A stretch of 33,599 nt of DNA from Candidatus Rokuibacteriota bacterium (GTDB taxonomy: Bacteria > Methylomirabilota > Methylomirabilia > Rokubacteriales > CSP1-6): contig QHSO01000033.1 of assembly GCA_003220475.1 (NCBI GenBank), positions 1 to 33,599 of the forward strand, in the 5' to 3' direction. Of this stretch, positions 8,126-15,521 are shown one piece after another (position 1 is the stretch's first letter; every line of letters starts with the position of its first letter). The notes beneath the pieces were generated by a model. The model made no database searches. It had not been told where the DNA came from and saw only the letters and a program-made list of their open reading frames with translations. The position numbers and the translations under genes are program-made.

Positions 8126-8160
8126 ACGACGCCGCCGTCGTCGTCACGACCCGGTCGTGA
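8122..8160 (+). other. 12-codon ORF bridging hydratase and Nudix genes
   Basis: ATG 8122 lies in an ATGA overlap with the hydratase stop; its own stop TGA (8158-8160) overlaps the Nudix GTG start in a GTGA. The peptide MNDAAVVVTTRS has no recognisable function. The arrangement looks like a translational relay across a 31-base gap and could be coincidental. Confidence 0.35.
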
Positions 8161-8729
8161 CGACTGCGGACCTCGTGGCCCGCACGCGCGCGCGGCTCGC
8201 CGCGCGCGACCGCCGGATGGTGGTGGGCGGGCCGCTGATCAAGGCCGCGGTGCTGTTACCGATCCTCGACCGCAGCGAGCCGTGGCTGGTCTTCGCGAAG
8301 CGGACGACCACCGTCGCTCAGCACGCCGGACAGATTTCGTTTCCGGGTGGGCGCGTCGATCCGCGGGACGCCGGCTTCCTCGAGGCGGCGCTGCGCGAGG
8401 CCCACGAGGAGGTGGGCCTGCCGCCCGAGCAGGTCGAGCCGCTCGGCGCGCTCGACGACCAGGAAACGATCGCGACCCAGTTCATCATCACACCGTGGGT
8501 CGGCCTCGTGCGCGAGCCGGTGGCCTGGAAGCCCGACGGGCACGAGATCGAGCGGGTGATCGAGGTGCCGGTCGCGGCGCTGCTCGACCGCGCCAACACC
8601 CGCACCGAGCACTGGACGCGCGACGGCGTCACGCGCGAGGTCTATTTCTACCAGTACGCCGGCGAGACGATCTGGGGCGCGACGGCGCGCATCCTGCGCG
8701 ACTACCTTGCCATCGTCACCGCGCCCTGA
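8157..8729 (+). CDS. Nudix hydrolase, CoA diphosphatase type (NudL/UPF0035-like)
   Basis: 190 residues from GTG 8157. The UPF0035 signature seen in CoA pyrophosphatases (AKRTTTVAQHAGQISFPGG) leads into the Nudix box at residues 65-88, where REAHEE (Arg80, Glu81, Glu84, Glu85) supplies the metal ligands; the first acidic position is Asp, as usual for this subgroup. These enzymes split CoA or acyl-CoA to phosphopantetheine compounds and 3',5'-ADP, acting in CoA turnover. The start follows the hydratase stop by 31 bases and overlaps a mini-ORF stop. It overlaps the next small gene at its 3' end. Confidence 0.92.
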   Translation: MTTADLVARTRARLAARDRRMVVGGPLIKAAVLLPILDRSEPWLVFAKRTTTVAQHAGQISFPGGRVDPRDAGFLEAALREAHEEVGLPPEQVEPLGALDDQETIATQFIITPWVGLVREPVAWKPDGHEIERVIEVPVAALLDRANTRTEHWTRDGVTREVYFYQYAGETIWGATARILRDYLAIVTAP

Positions 8730-8937
8730 TTCGCGCACGCGCGCGGACGGACCGACGGTCGGCCTCTGCGCCACGTGCGCACACGGTCGGCGCGTGGAGT
8801 CGGCGCGCGGCGCGGTGTTCTGGCGGTGCGCCCGCAGCGCGGACGATCCACGGTTTGCGAAGTACCCGCGGCTGCCGATTCTGAAATGCGTGGGCTTCGC
8901 GCCGACCGACGCCGCCGGCGCGGCCGTGCCGGGCTAG
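8707..8937 (+). CDS. Small Cys-rich conserved-looking protein
   Basis: 76 residues if it starts at TTG 8707, overlapping the Nudix gene by 23 bases; there is no ATG or GTG before the conserved part. The core has CATCAHGRRVESARGAVFW, a second Cys in RCARS, then RFAKYPRLPILKCVGF. Four cysteines spaced CxxC, C and C suggest a small zinc-binding knuckle. Similar little proteins are scattered in high-GC bacteria without assigned function. Its stop TAG overlaps the convergent permease stop in a CTAG. Confidence 0.6.
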   Translation: MPSSPRPDSRTRADGPTVGLCATCAHGRRVESARGAVFWRCARSADDPRFAKYPRLPILKCVGFAPTDAAGAAVPG

Positions 8938-9648
8938 CCCTTCACGCCGCCCGCGCCCCAGCCCTGGACCAGATAGCGCTGCACGCCGGCGAAGAACAGG
9001 ACCGCCGGCAGCGTGATCATGACGCCGGCGGCCATGATCATCCCCCAGTCCACGATGGTCGCGTTGAAGAGGTCGTTGACGCCGACGGGCAGCGTCTTGA
9101 GCTCTTCAGACGTGATCAAGACGAGCGCAAACAGGAAGTCGTTGTAGGCGAGGATGAACGTGAAGATCGCCGCCGCGATCAGCCCGGGCAGCGCCAGCGG
9201 CAGGACGACGTGCCAGACGGCGCGCGCGCGGCCGGCGCCGTCCACCATCGCCGCCTCCTCGAGCTCGAGCGGGATCGACTCGAAGAACGCGCGCAGCAGC
9301 CACAGGCAGAACGGCAGGCAGAAGGTCGTGTACGACAGCACGAGCGCCAGCCGCGTGTTCACGATGCCGAGCTGTTTCACGAGGATGTAGAAGGGAATGA
9401 TGATCATGACGGGCGCGAACATGTAGGTGGTGAGGATAGAACGTCAGGAACGCGGTCTCGCCGAAGAGTCGGGCGAAATTCTCGAGCGTCGGATGCGCGG
9501 GCACCAGCCGCGGCGGCGTGGCGAAGATCTCGACCGAGGGCTTCAGCGACGTGGCCAGCATCCAGAAGAGGGGAAAGGCGCCGACCACCAGCAGCGTGAG
9601 CCCGCCGATGTACAGCACGCCGGCGCGTCCGGCGCCGCCGCGCGTCAC
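8934..9648 (-). pseudogene. ABC sugar-type permease (MalG-like), internal deletion plus frameshift
   Basis: GTG 9648 overlaps the upstream permease stop (GTGA). The first frame reads about 70 residues of a typical MalG start (TM1 LTLLVVGAFPLFWML, then SLKPSVEIFATPPR and ETAFLTF), then continues out of frame near 9437. The C-terminal part resumes in another frame at about 9437 (ILTTYMFAPVMIIIPFYIL) and runs normally to 8934, with the EAA loop LEEAAMVDGAGRARAVWHVVLP. Against the roughly 275-residue family pattern, about 40-45 residues including the second membrane helix are missing at the junction. The gene product would not be functional as written. A metagenome misassembly or sequencing deletion is as likely as true decay. 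Confidence 0.8.
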
Positions 9649-10520
9649 GACATCGCCTCCTCGCGCTCGAAAACGCGGAAGTACACCGCGGTGGCCACGA
9701 TGAGCATCACGAACATGATCACGGCGAGCGCCGCGCCCATGCCCGCCTGCAGGTAGGTGAAGCTGCGCGCATACGCATAGACGGGCAGCGTGCGAATGTA
9801 GCGGCTGACGCCGCCGTCGCCGGCCATGAGCCACACCGTGTCGAACTTGGTGAACATCCAGATCGAGCGCAGCAGCACGATGACGAACAGCACGCTGCGC
9901 GTCTGGGGCAGCGTCACGTGCCGGAAGCGGCGCCAGGCGCCGGCGCCGTCCACCGTCGCCGCCTCATAGAGCTCGGGTGGAATGGTCTGGAGCCGGGCGA
10001 GATACGTGACCACGACGAACGGAAAGAACTGCCACACGCTCGTGATGACGAGCGACGTCATGATCCAGTCCTTGCCGAGCCACGCCACCGGCCCCCGCAC
10101 CGCGCCGGCCGCGATGAGCAGATGATTCACCAGGCCATAGGAGTCGTTGAGCAGCCACTTCCAGAGCATCACGGCGACGATCGTCGGGATCACGTACGGG
10201 AACAGGACCACGCCGCGCAGCAGCGTGCGACCGCGGAAGCCCTCGTTCAGCAGCAACGCCGTCGGGATGCCGACCGCCAGCTGCAGCACGAGCGTGGCCC
10301 CCGCGTACACGAGGCCGTGGCCGAAGCTGTTCCAGAACTCCTCGTCGTGGGCGAAGTACACGTAGTGCCCGAGGCCGACGAAGCGCTGCACGGGCAGGAA
10401 CGCGTGCTTGTCGAAGAGGCTGATCCAGGCGTTGTACAGGACCGGAAACACGACGAGGCCGCCGAGCAGCAGCAGCGACGGGGCGAGGAGGAGCCAGCCG
10501 GCGACGGCGTTCTGCCTCAC
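9645..10520 (-). CDS. ABC transporter permease, MalF/UgpA-type
   Basis: 291 residues with six predicted helices (first LLLAPSLLLLGGLVVFPVLY). The EAA cytoplasmic loop that contacts the ATPase is present near residues 184-206 (YEAATVDGAGAWRRFRHVTLP). Such permeases import sugars, glycerol-phosphate or related compounds with a lipid-anchored or periplasmic binding protein. It is preceded by the binding-protein gene 22 bases upstream and overlaps the next permease by 4 bases, so the three form one operon. No ATPase gene follows inside the window. Confidence 0.93.
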   Translation of the reverse strand: MRQNAVAGWLLLAPSLLLLGGLVVFPVLYNAWISLFDKHAFLPVQRFVGLGHYVYFAHDEEFWNSFGHGLVYAGATLVLQLAVGIPTALLLNEGFRGRTLLRGVVLFPYVIPTIVAVMLWKWLLNDSYGLVNHLLIAAGAVRGPVAWLGKDWIMTSLVITSVWQFFPFVVVTYLARLQTIPPELYEAATVDGAGAWRRFRHVTLPQTRSVLFVIVLLRSIWMFTKFDTVWLMAGDGGVSRYIRTLPVYAYARSFTYLQAGMGAALAVIMFVMLIVATAVYFRVFEREEAMS

Positions 10521-10542
10521 TCGCCGCGATCTCCGACCGCGA

Positions 10543-11907
10543 CTACGACCAGCGCTTGTGACCCAGCTGTGTCAGGAGCTCCTCGGCGCGCTTCTGGGCG
10601 CGATCGGCCTCGGCCTTGGGCGGCTTCTGCCCGACCATGACCTCGACGACCATGTCGGCCACGATGCTCGAGCCGTCGAGCTCGGCGAGGAAGGGCAGCA
10701 GGTTGTCATCGGGCCGCGTGAAGCCCAGCGGCAGCAGGCGCTTGTCCCGCAGCGCCGCGAGCATGGCGTCGTGCCAGGACTTCCACTTCTTGATGCGTGG
10801 GTGCGCGAGGTACTCGGGGTCGTTGAGCATGGACTTGAAGATCGGTGTCAGATGGATCGGCACCGAGTGGCAGTAGGCCAGGTAATGCTCCTTCTTGTAG
10901 AACAACTTCAAGAATTCGAACGCCTCGTTCGGGTACTTCGACTGCGAGAACACGGCCCAGTTCTCGCCGTCGAGCGTCGTCATGCCGATCTTCCCGGACG
11001 GTCCGCGCGGGCGCAGCATCGGCGTGAAGTGCTCGGGGTCGCGCATGTTCTCGGGCGCATACTTCTCGATGTAGCCGATGGCGCGCGCCCCCGAGAGATG
11101 CGACATCGCGATCTTGCCGGTGGCCAGCGCGGCCTGCGTGTCGAGATACTTCTGTCCCGACCAGCCCGCGGGCTGGAACCGGTTGAGCTTCTGCAGGTAG
11201 TCGAGGATTTCGAGCATCGACTTGCCGTTCAGTTGTGGCCGCCACGTCTTGGCGTCGACCCAGGTGCCCCCGTTGGAGGCCAGCCACTCCGCGGGATGCA
11301 CGAAGCCCATGTAGAGCTTCTCGCCGGGCACCTGAATCGCGTAGCGCCCGTCCTCCGTGAGCGCCGCGCAGAGCTTCAGCATGTCGTCGAAGGTCTCCGG
11401 CGGCTTCAGGCCCTTCTTCTCGCGCAGGTCGCGCCGCTCGCAGAAGTACGTCGCGCCCATGGCGTGCGTCACGCCGTAGTACTTGCCGTCGAAGTGCTGC
11501 AGCTTGAGCGTCGCCTCGTGGATGTCGCTCTCGCCGAGCGCGCGGATCAGTTCGTCCATCGGCCGCAGGAGATGCTTCACGTAGAGGGAGGCGGTCATGA
11601 ACGGGTTGAGGTGCGTGAGGTCGGGCGGGCTGCCGGCGGCGAGCGCGGCCAGCAGCTTGGTGTTGAGATCGCCCCAGCCGAGGGCCTGCTGCTTGACCTT
11701 GAAGCCGGGGAACTTGCGCTCGAACTCGGCGATCGAGGTCTCCTGGATGGTCTTCACCGTCTGGGGCTCGACCTCGGTGTGCCAGACGTTGAGCTCGCGC
11801 CCCTGCTGGCCGAGGGCGGCCGGCGCGCCGGCAAGCAGCGTGGCGCCGGCGGTGAGCGACGTGGTCTTGAGGAAGTCGCGACGGGAGACGGTCGACACTC
11901 GCGTCAT
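10543..11907 (-). CDS. Extracellular solute-binding protein (family 1), Tat-exported
   Basis: 454 residues from ATG 11907, chosen because AAGGAG lies 7 nt upstream; a GTG nine codons earlier (11934) overlaps the SppA stop and is less likely. The N-terminus has the twin-arginine motif SRRDFLK followed by a hydrophobic stretch (LTAGATLLAGAPAALG), so it is exported folded by Tat. The mature part is a type-1 periplasmic binding protein (LNVWHTE, EFERKFPGFKV, KLLAALAAGSPPDL, WAVFSQSKYPNEAFEFLK). Substrate is probably a sugar or glycerol-phosphate-like compound, but this is only by analogy. It starts the operon with the two permeases. Confidence 0.92.
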   Translation of the reverse strand: MTRVSTVSRRDFLKTTSLTAGATLLAGAPAALGQQGRELNVWHTEVEPQTVKTIQETSIAEFERKFPGFKVKQQALGWGDLNTKLLAALAAGSPPDLTHLNPFMTASLYVKHLLRPMDELIRALGESDIHEATLKLQHFDGKYYGVTHAMGATYFCERRDLREKKGLKPPETFDDMLKLCAALTEDGRYAIQVPGEKLYMGFVHPAEWLASNGGTWVDAKTWRPQLNGKSMLEILDYLQKLNRFQPAGWSGQKYLDTQAALATGKIAMSHLSGARAIGYIEKYAPENMRDPEHFTPMLRPRGPSGKIGMTTLDGENWAVFSQSKYPNEAFEFLKLFYKKEHYLAYCHSVPIHLTPIFKSMLNDPEYLAHPRIKKWKSWHDAMLAALRDKRLLPLGFTRPDDNLLPFLAELDGSSIVADMVVEVMVGQKPPKAEADRAQKRAEELLTQLGHKRWS

Positions 11908-11930
11908 GCTCCGCTCCTTCAGGTAGTCCC

Positions 11931-12902
11931 TCACGGTGCCCAGAGATAGAGGAAGCGCGGCCCGGCTCCGGCCCCGGCCAGCGTCGCCAGCCGCTCGACC
12001 GTCGTGTCCAGGGCGTGCGCCTCGGTGCGCGTCTGCGCGTAGTACGTCGCCTGGTACTCGCGCGGCCGCTTGTAGACGATGACCTTGGCCTCGTCCACGC
12101 CGATCGCGCTGCGCGCGGCGGCGAGCGCGTCCGGCATGTAGCCGATGGCGTCCACGAGACGCCGATCGAGCGCCTGTGGCGCGGTGTAGATGCGCCCGTC
12201 GGCGAGCCCGCGTGCGGTGTCTTGCGGCAGCCGTCGCCGCTCGACGACCTTGGCCACGAACTGCCGCTGCAGCTCGTCGATCACCGACTGAAAGATTCCG
12301 CGCTCCTCCGGCGTCAGTGTCCTGAACGGGCTTCCCATGTCCTTGTGCTCGGCCGACTTGAACGTGCTCGTGGCGACGCCCACCTTGCCCAGCAGCCCTT
12401 CGACGTTGGCGGTGACCATGATGGTGCCGATGGAGCCGGTCACGGTGGTCGGATGCGCGACGATGCGGTCGGCGGCGAGCGCGATGTAGTAGCCGCCCGA
12501 GGCGGCGACGTCCATCAGGGCGGCGATGACCGGCACCTTCGTCTCCTCGCGGAACAACGTGACCTCGCGATAGATGATGTCCGACGCGGTGACCGTGCCC
12601 CCGGGGGTGTTGATGCGCAACACGAGCGCGCGCACGTGACGATCCGTCGCCGCCTTCGTGAGCTCCTCGCGGATGCGCACCAGCATCGGCACGCGCGCCG
12701 GCGGGGGGCCGAGGCCCAGGCCGCTGGACGGCGCCTCGTCGGTGATAAAGCCCGAGACGTCCATGAGGAGGATCTTGGCCTCGCCCTTGCCCTCGACGAC
12801 CTCTTCCTCCAGCGGCCGGATGCGCGGCGTCAGGTCCACCGAGAGCACGGAGCAGCCGGTCAGCATCGCCAGCAGGAGCACGAGCGCGATCACGCGCGGC
12901 AT
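11931..12902 (-). CDS. sppA: SppA-like S49 peptidase, lipoprotein
   Basis: 323 residues. Residues 1-16 with LLAMLTGC form a lipoprotein signal (Cys17), so it is anchored in the envelope. The S49 core shows LRINTPGGTV at 95-104, the nucleophile Ser135 in DVAASGGYY, and Lys187 in SAEHKDMGSPFR as the likely general base; GSIGTI (156-161) is also conserved. SppA clears cleaved signal peptides from the membrane. Length is that of the single-domain form. It starts divergently from threonine dehydratase only 23 bases away, probably from a leaderless message. The 3' end abuts the ABC binding-protein gene. Confidence 0.92.
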   Translation of the reverse strand: MPRVIALVLLLAMLTGCSVLSVDLTPRIRPLEEEVVEGKGEAKILLMDVSGFITDEAPSSGLGLGPPPARVPMLVRIREELTKAATDRHVRALVLRINTPGGTVTASDIIYREVTLFREETKVPVIAALMDVAASGGYYIALAADRIVAHPTTVTGSIGTIMVTANVEGLLGKVGVATSTFKSAEHKDMGSPFRTLTPEERGIFQSVIDELQRQFVAKVVERRRLPQDTARGLADGRIYTAPQALDRRLVDAIGYMPDALAAARSAIGVDEAKVIVYKRPREYQATYYAQTRTEAHALDTTVERLATLAGAGAGPRFLYLWAP

Positions 12903-12909
12903 GGCGGCA

Positions 12910-12917
12910 AGTATACT
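12910..12917. promoter_or_regulatory. Palindromic shared -10 (AGTATACT) between sppA and threonine dehydratase
   Basis: AGTATACT is its own reverse complement and offers TATACT on each strand: plus 12912-12917, 8 nt before ATG 12926; minus 12915-12910, 7 nt before ATG 12902. The whole gap is 23 bases and holds no Shine-Dalgarno for either gene, so both transcripts would begin at or next to their start codons. A weak minus -35 (TGGAGA, 12938-12933) is at 17 bp; the plus -35 is not obvious. Confidence 0.6.
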
Positions 12918-12925
12918 AGCGCCCC

Positions 12926-13885
12926 ATGAGTCTCTCCATCGACGACGTGCATGCCGCCGCGCGGCGCTTGCGCAATCGCATCCACCGCACGCCCGTCGTG
13001 TCGTGCCAGTCCCTGGACGATGCCACCGGACTGACGGTGTTTCTCAAGTGTGAAAACCTCCAGCGCGCGGGCGCCTTCAAGATCCGCGGCGCGCTCAACA
13101 AGCTGCTGACGCTGAGCGCCGACGACCGGCGCCGCGGCGTCGTCGCGTTCTCCTCCGGCAATCACGCGCAGGGCGTCGCCCTGGCCGCGCGCATGACCGA
13201 CACGACCGCGATCATCTGCATGCCCTCCGACGCGCCGAAGCTCAAGCTCGAGGCCACCCGTCGCTACGGCGCCGAGGTCGTCTTCTACGATCGCCAGCGC
13301 GACGACCGCGAGGCGGTCGCCCGCGGGCTGGCGGAGAAGACCAATCGCGTGATCGTGCCGCCGTTCGACGACTACGCGATCATGGCCGGGCAGGGGACGG
13401 CCGCCCTCGAGCTCTTCCAGGACGTTCCGTCGCTCGATGCGCTGTTGACGCCGGTCGGCGGCGGCGGGCTCATGGCCGGCTGCGCCACCGTGGCGCGGAC
13501 GCTCTTTCCCGGCATCCAGATCTTCGGCGTCGAGACGGACACCGCCAACGACACGCACCTGTCGCTGCGCAAGGGCGAGCGGGTGACGATTCCGCCGCCG
13601 CCGACGATCGCCGACGGCATCCGCCTCACCACGCCCGGCGCGCTGACGTTTCCGATCCTCAAGGCCACCATCAATGACGTCGTGCTGGTCAGCGACGACG
13701 AGGTGCGCGAGGCGGTCCGCTTCCTCGCGCTGCGCGCACACCTGGTCGCCGAGCCTACCGGCGCCGTGGCGGCGGCGGCGGTGCTGTCGGGACGCCTCTC
13801 GCTGCCCCCCGGCGCGCGGGTCGGCGTGGTGCTCTCCGGCGGCAACGTCGATCCCGACGTCCTCGGCGACCTCCTGCGCGGCTGA
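12926..13885 (+). CDS. Threonine/serine dehydratase, PLP-dependent, no ACT domain
   Basis: 319 residues. The PLP-binding Lys52 lies in RAGAFKIRGA, followed by SSGNHAQG (76-83), the phosphate-binding VGGGGLMAG and a C-terminal SGGN. It deaminates threonine (and serine) to 2-oxobutyrate (pyruvate). The length equals the catabolic TdcB-like form without the regulatory ACT domain of biosynthetic IlvA; serine racemase is an alternative assignment in this fold. Probably leaderless from the shared -10 box at 12912. The next gene starts 4 bases after its stop. Confidence 0.92.
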   Translation: MSLSIDDVHAAARRLRNRIHRTPVVSCQSLDDATGLTVFLKCENLQRAGAFKIRGALNKLLTLSADDRRRGVVAFSSGNHAQGVALAARMTDTTAIICMPSDAPKLKLEATRRYGAEVVFYDRQRDDREAVARGLAEKTNRVIVPPFDDYAIMAGQGTAALELFQDVPSLDALLTPVGGGGLMAGCATVARTLFPGIQIFGVETDTANDTHLSLRKGERVTIPPPPTIADGIRLTTPGALTFPILKATINDVVLVSDDEVREAVRFLALRAHLVAEPTGAVAAAAVLSGRLSLPPGARVGVVLSGGNVDPDVLGDLLRG

Positions 13886-13889
13886 GGGC

Positions 13890-14510
13890 GTGCCGAACTT
13901 CCTCAGAGAGTGCGTCGCACGCGAGGGCCAGGAGGACGCGCTGCGCGACGACCTCGTCGCGGCGCACGAGCGCTTCGCGCGCGCGATGCCGCATCTCGTC
14001 GAGGTCCTGCTCTATCGCGAGCACTTCATGAGCCGCCGCTTCCTTTCGATCGTCCGTTACGACGACGAGCGCGCCGTGGCGAGCCTCGAGCGCGGCGAGA
14101 TGCTCGACGCCCTCGCCGCGGTGGAGCGCGCGCGGTGTGACGGGCCCGGGGACTCGCGGCCGCTCGTGCTGCTGTACGAGCACGCCGCGGTTCCACAGCG
14201 AGGCCAGTACAGCGTGATCGCGCTGCTCACGGCCTTGTCGGAGGGCACGGCGAACGAGGTCGGCCGCCGCATGGCGGGCGGTGCTAACGCGCTGGTCGAG
14301 CGCTTCAAGCCGACGCGGTTGGTGGTGGCGCGCGTGGTCGACCGGCTCCGCCTGCTCGTGATGCTCGACGCCGGCCAGGCGATCGACATCGACCGATATC
14401 TGGCCTCGTCGCTTCGTCGCCAGCACATGGACGCGCTGGCGCCCTACCTGTCGGCGCCGCCCCAGTGGTACGCGCTCGATCCGGTCTGGCGCTACTTCCG
14501 CGACGACTAG
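13890..14510 (+). CDS. Unknown protein, possible tandem ABM/dimeric alpha-beta barrel halves
   Basis: 206 residues from GTG 13890, four bases after the dehydratase stop, so probably in one operon with it. I do not recognise the family. The first half (ECVAREGQEDALRDDL, then EVLLYREHFMSRRFLSIVRYDD) has the strand-helix-strand rhythm of antibiotic-biosynthesis-monooxygenase-like barrels, and the second half repeats a similar beta-alpha pattern (YSVIALLTAL, then RLRLLVMLDAG). No catalytic residue can be named. Its TAG stop overlaps the convergent UdgX stop in CTAG. Confidence 0.7.
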   Translation: MPNFLRECVAREGQEDALRDDLVAAHERFARAMPHLVEVLLYREHFMSRRFLSIVRYDDERAVASLERGEMLDALAAVERARCDGPGDSRPLVLLYEHAAVPQRGQYSVIALLTALSEGTANEVGRRMAGGANALVERFKPTRLVVARVVDRLRLLVMLDAGQAIDIDRYLASSLRRQHMDALAPYLSAPPQWYALDPVWRYFRDD

Positions 14511-15496
14511 CGGGCCGCGCCCGCGGCCAGCCGCAGATCCTCGACGAGCATTCCGTACAGACGCTCCTGGGCGGCGGCGTCCTCGCCGCGCAGTACGGCC
14601 GATGGATGGAGCGTGGCGAGCGTCTGGGGCGCCCACCGTGTCGAGAACACGCGGCCGCGATCGCGCATGAGACGGAAGTCGTCGCCGAGCAGCGCGCGCG
14701 CCGCCGTCGCCCCCAGGCACACGAGCGTCTCGGGCGTGAGGCGCGCGAGCTCGGCCTCGACCCAGGGCCGGCAGGCGACGATCTCGGACAGGCGCGGCGT
14801 CTGGTGGATGCGGCGTTTGCCTCGCAGCACGAACTTGAAGTGTTTCACGGCGTTGGTGACGTAGATGGCGTCGCGATCGATGCCGACATCGCGGAGCGCA
14901 CGGTCGAGCACCTCGCCCGCCGGCCCGACGAATGGCGCATCGCGCCGGTCCTCCTGATCGCCCGGCTGCTCGCCCACGAGAACGACACGCGCGTCGGCGG
15001 GGCCGCGGCCGAAGACCGTCTGCGTCGCGTCGTGATAGAGCGGACAGCCGCGGCACTGTTTGGCCGCCTTCGCGAGCGTCGCGAGATCGGCGTCGGCCGG
15101 CACGAACGCGGCGGCGCCGCCGCCCTCGGCCTGGAGCCGAAGCACTTCCTGGCGCTCGGCCTGCTCGGCCTCGCGGCGCCCCTGCGCGGCGAGGCCGTGA
15201 AGGCGGCGAACCCCCGGATCGCCGCGGTCGTCGAGCAGATCGCGCCGCTCGTTGACGATGCGCCACAACACGTCGTAGAGCGCGCCCCAGCGCGTCGGGT
15301 CGCTGGCCGTCGCCGCCTGGCGCGCCAGCTCGAGGAAGCGCGGTGGCACGCGGAAGAATTTCGAGGCCCGCGGCGCCGGCGGCGCGTCGGGCCGCTCGCG
15401 CCACTCGACATCCGCGGGGCTGACGCCGTCGCTCAGCAGTGCCCGCGCGGCCGCCTGCCAGCGCTCGAAGGTGGGCTCGAATTCGACGGTGACCAT
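14507..15496 (-). CDS. udgX: UdgX-type uracil-DNA glycosylase with shortened DUF4130-like N-terminus
   Basis: 329 residues. The C-terminal two thirds are a family-4-like uracil-DNA glycosylase: motif A GEQPGDQED (175-183), four Fe-S cysteines (Cys148, Cys151, Cys242, Cys260), and HPSAVLR (297-303). KFVLRGKRRIHQTP carries the R-loop KRRIH with His231, the hallmark of UdgX, which binds uracil DNA covalently through this histidine. Residues 1-115 resemble only the beginning of the DUF4130 domain (WQAAARALL, RVPPRFLELA, LLDDRGDPGVRRL) often fused to UdgX; the rest of that domain is missing and the sequence passes through a charged helix straight into UDG. UdgX biology is incompletely understood. 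Confidence 0.9.
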   Translation of the reverse strand: MVTVEFEPTFERWQAAARALLSDGVSPADVEWRERPDAPPAPRASKFFRVPPRFLELARQAATASDPTRWGALYDVLWRIVNERRDLLDDRGDPGVRRLHGLAAQGRREAEQAERQEVLRLQAEGGGAAAFVPADADLATLAKAAKQCRGCPLYHDATQTVFGRGPADARVVLVGEQPGDQEDRRDAPFVGPAGEVLDRALRDVGIDRDAIYVTNAVKHFKFVLRGKRRIHQTPRLSEIVACRPWVEAELARLTPETLVCLGATAARALLGDDFRLMRDRGRVFSTRWAPQTLATLHPSAVLRGEDAAAQERLYGMLVEDLRLAAGAAR

Positions 15497-15521
15497 CGCC
15501 GCACCACTCCCGCCCGGGCGC

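Noticed and set aside
13755-15404. 549-codon minus-strand open frame covering UdgX and the unknown gene
   Set aside because: It is out of frame with the motif-bearing UdgX reading and is Arg-rich shadow sequence.
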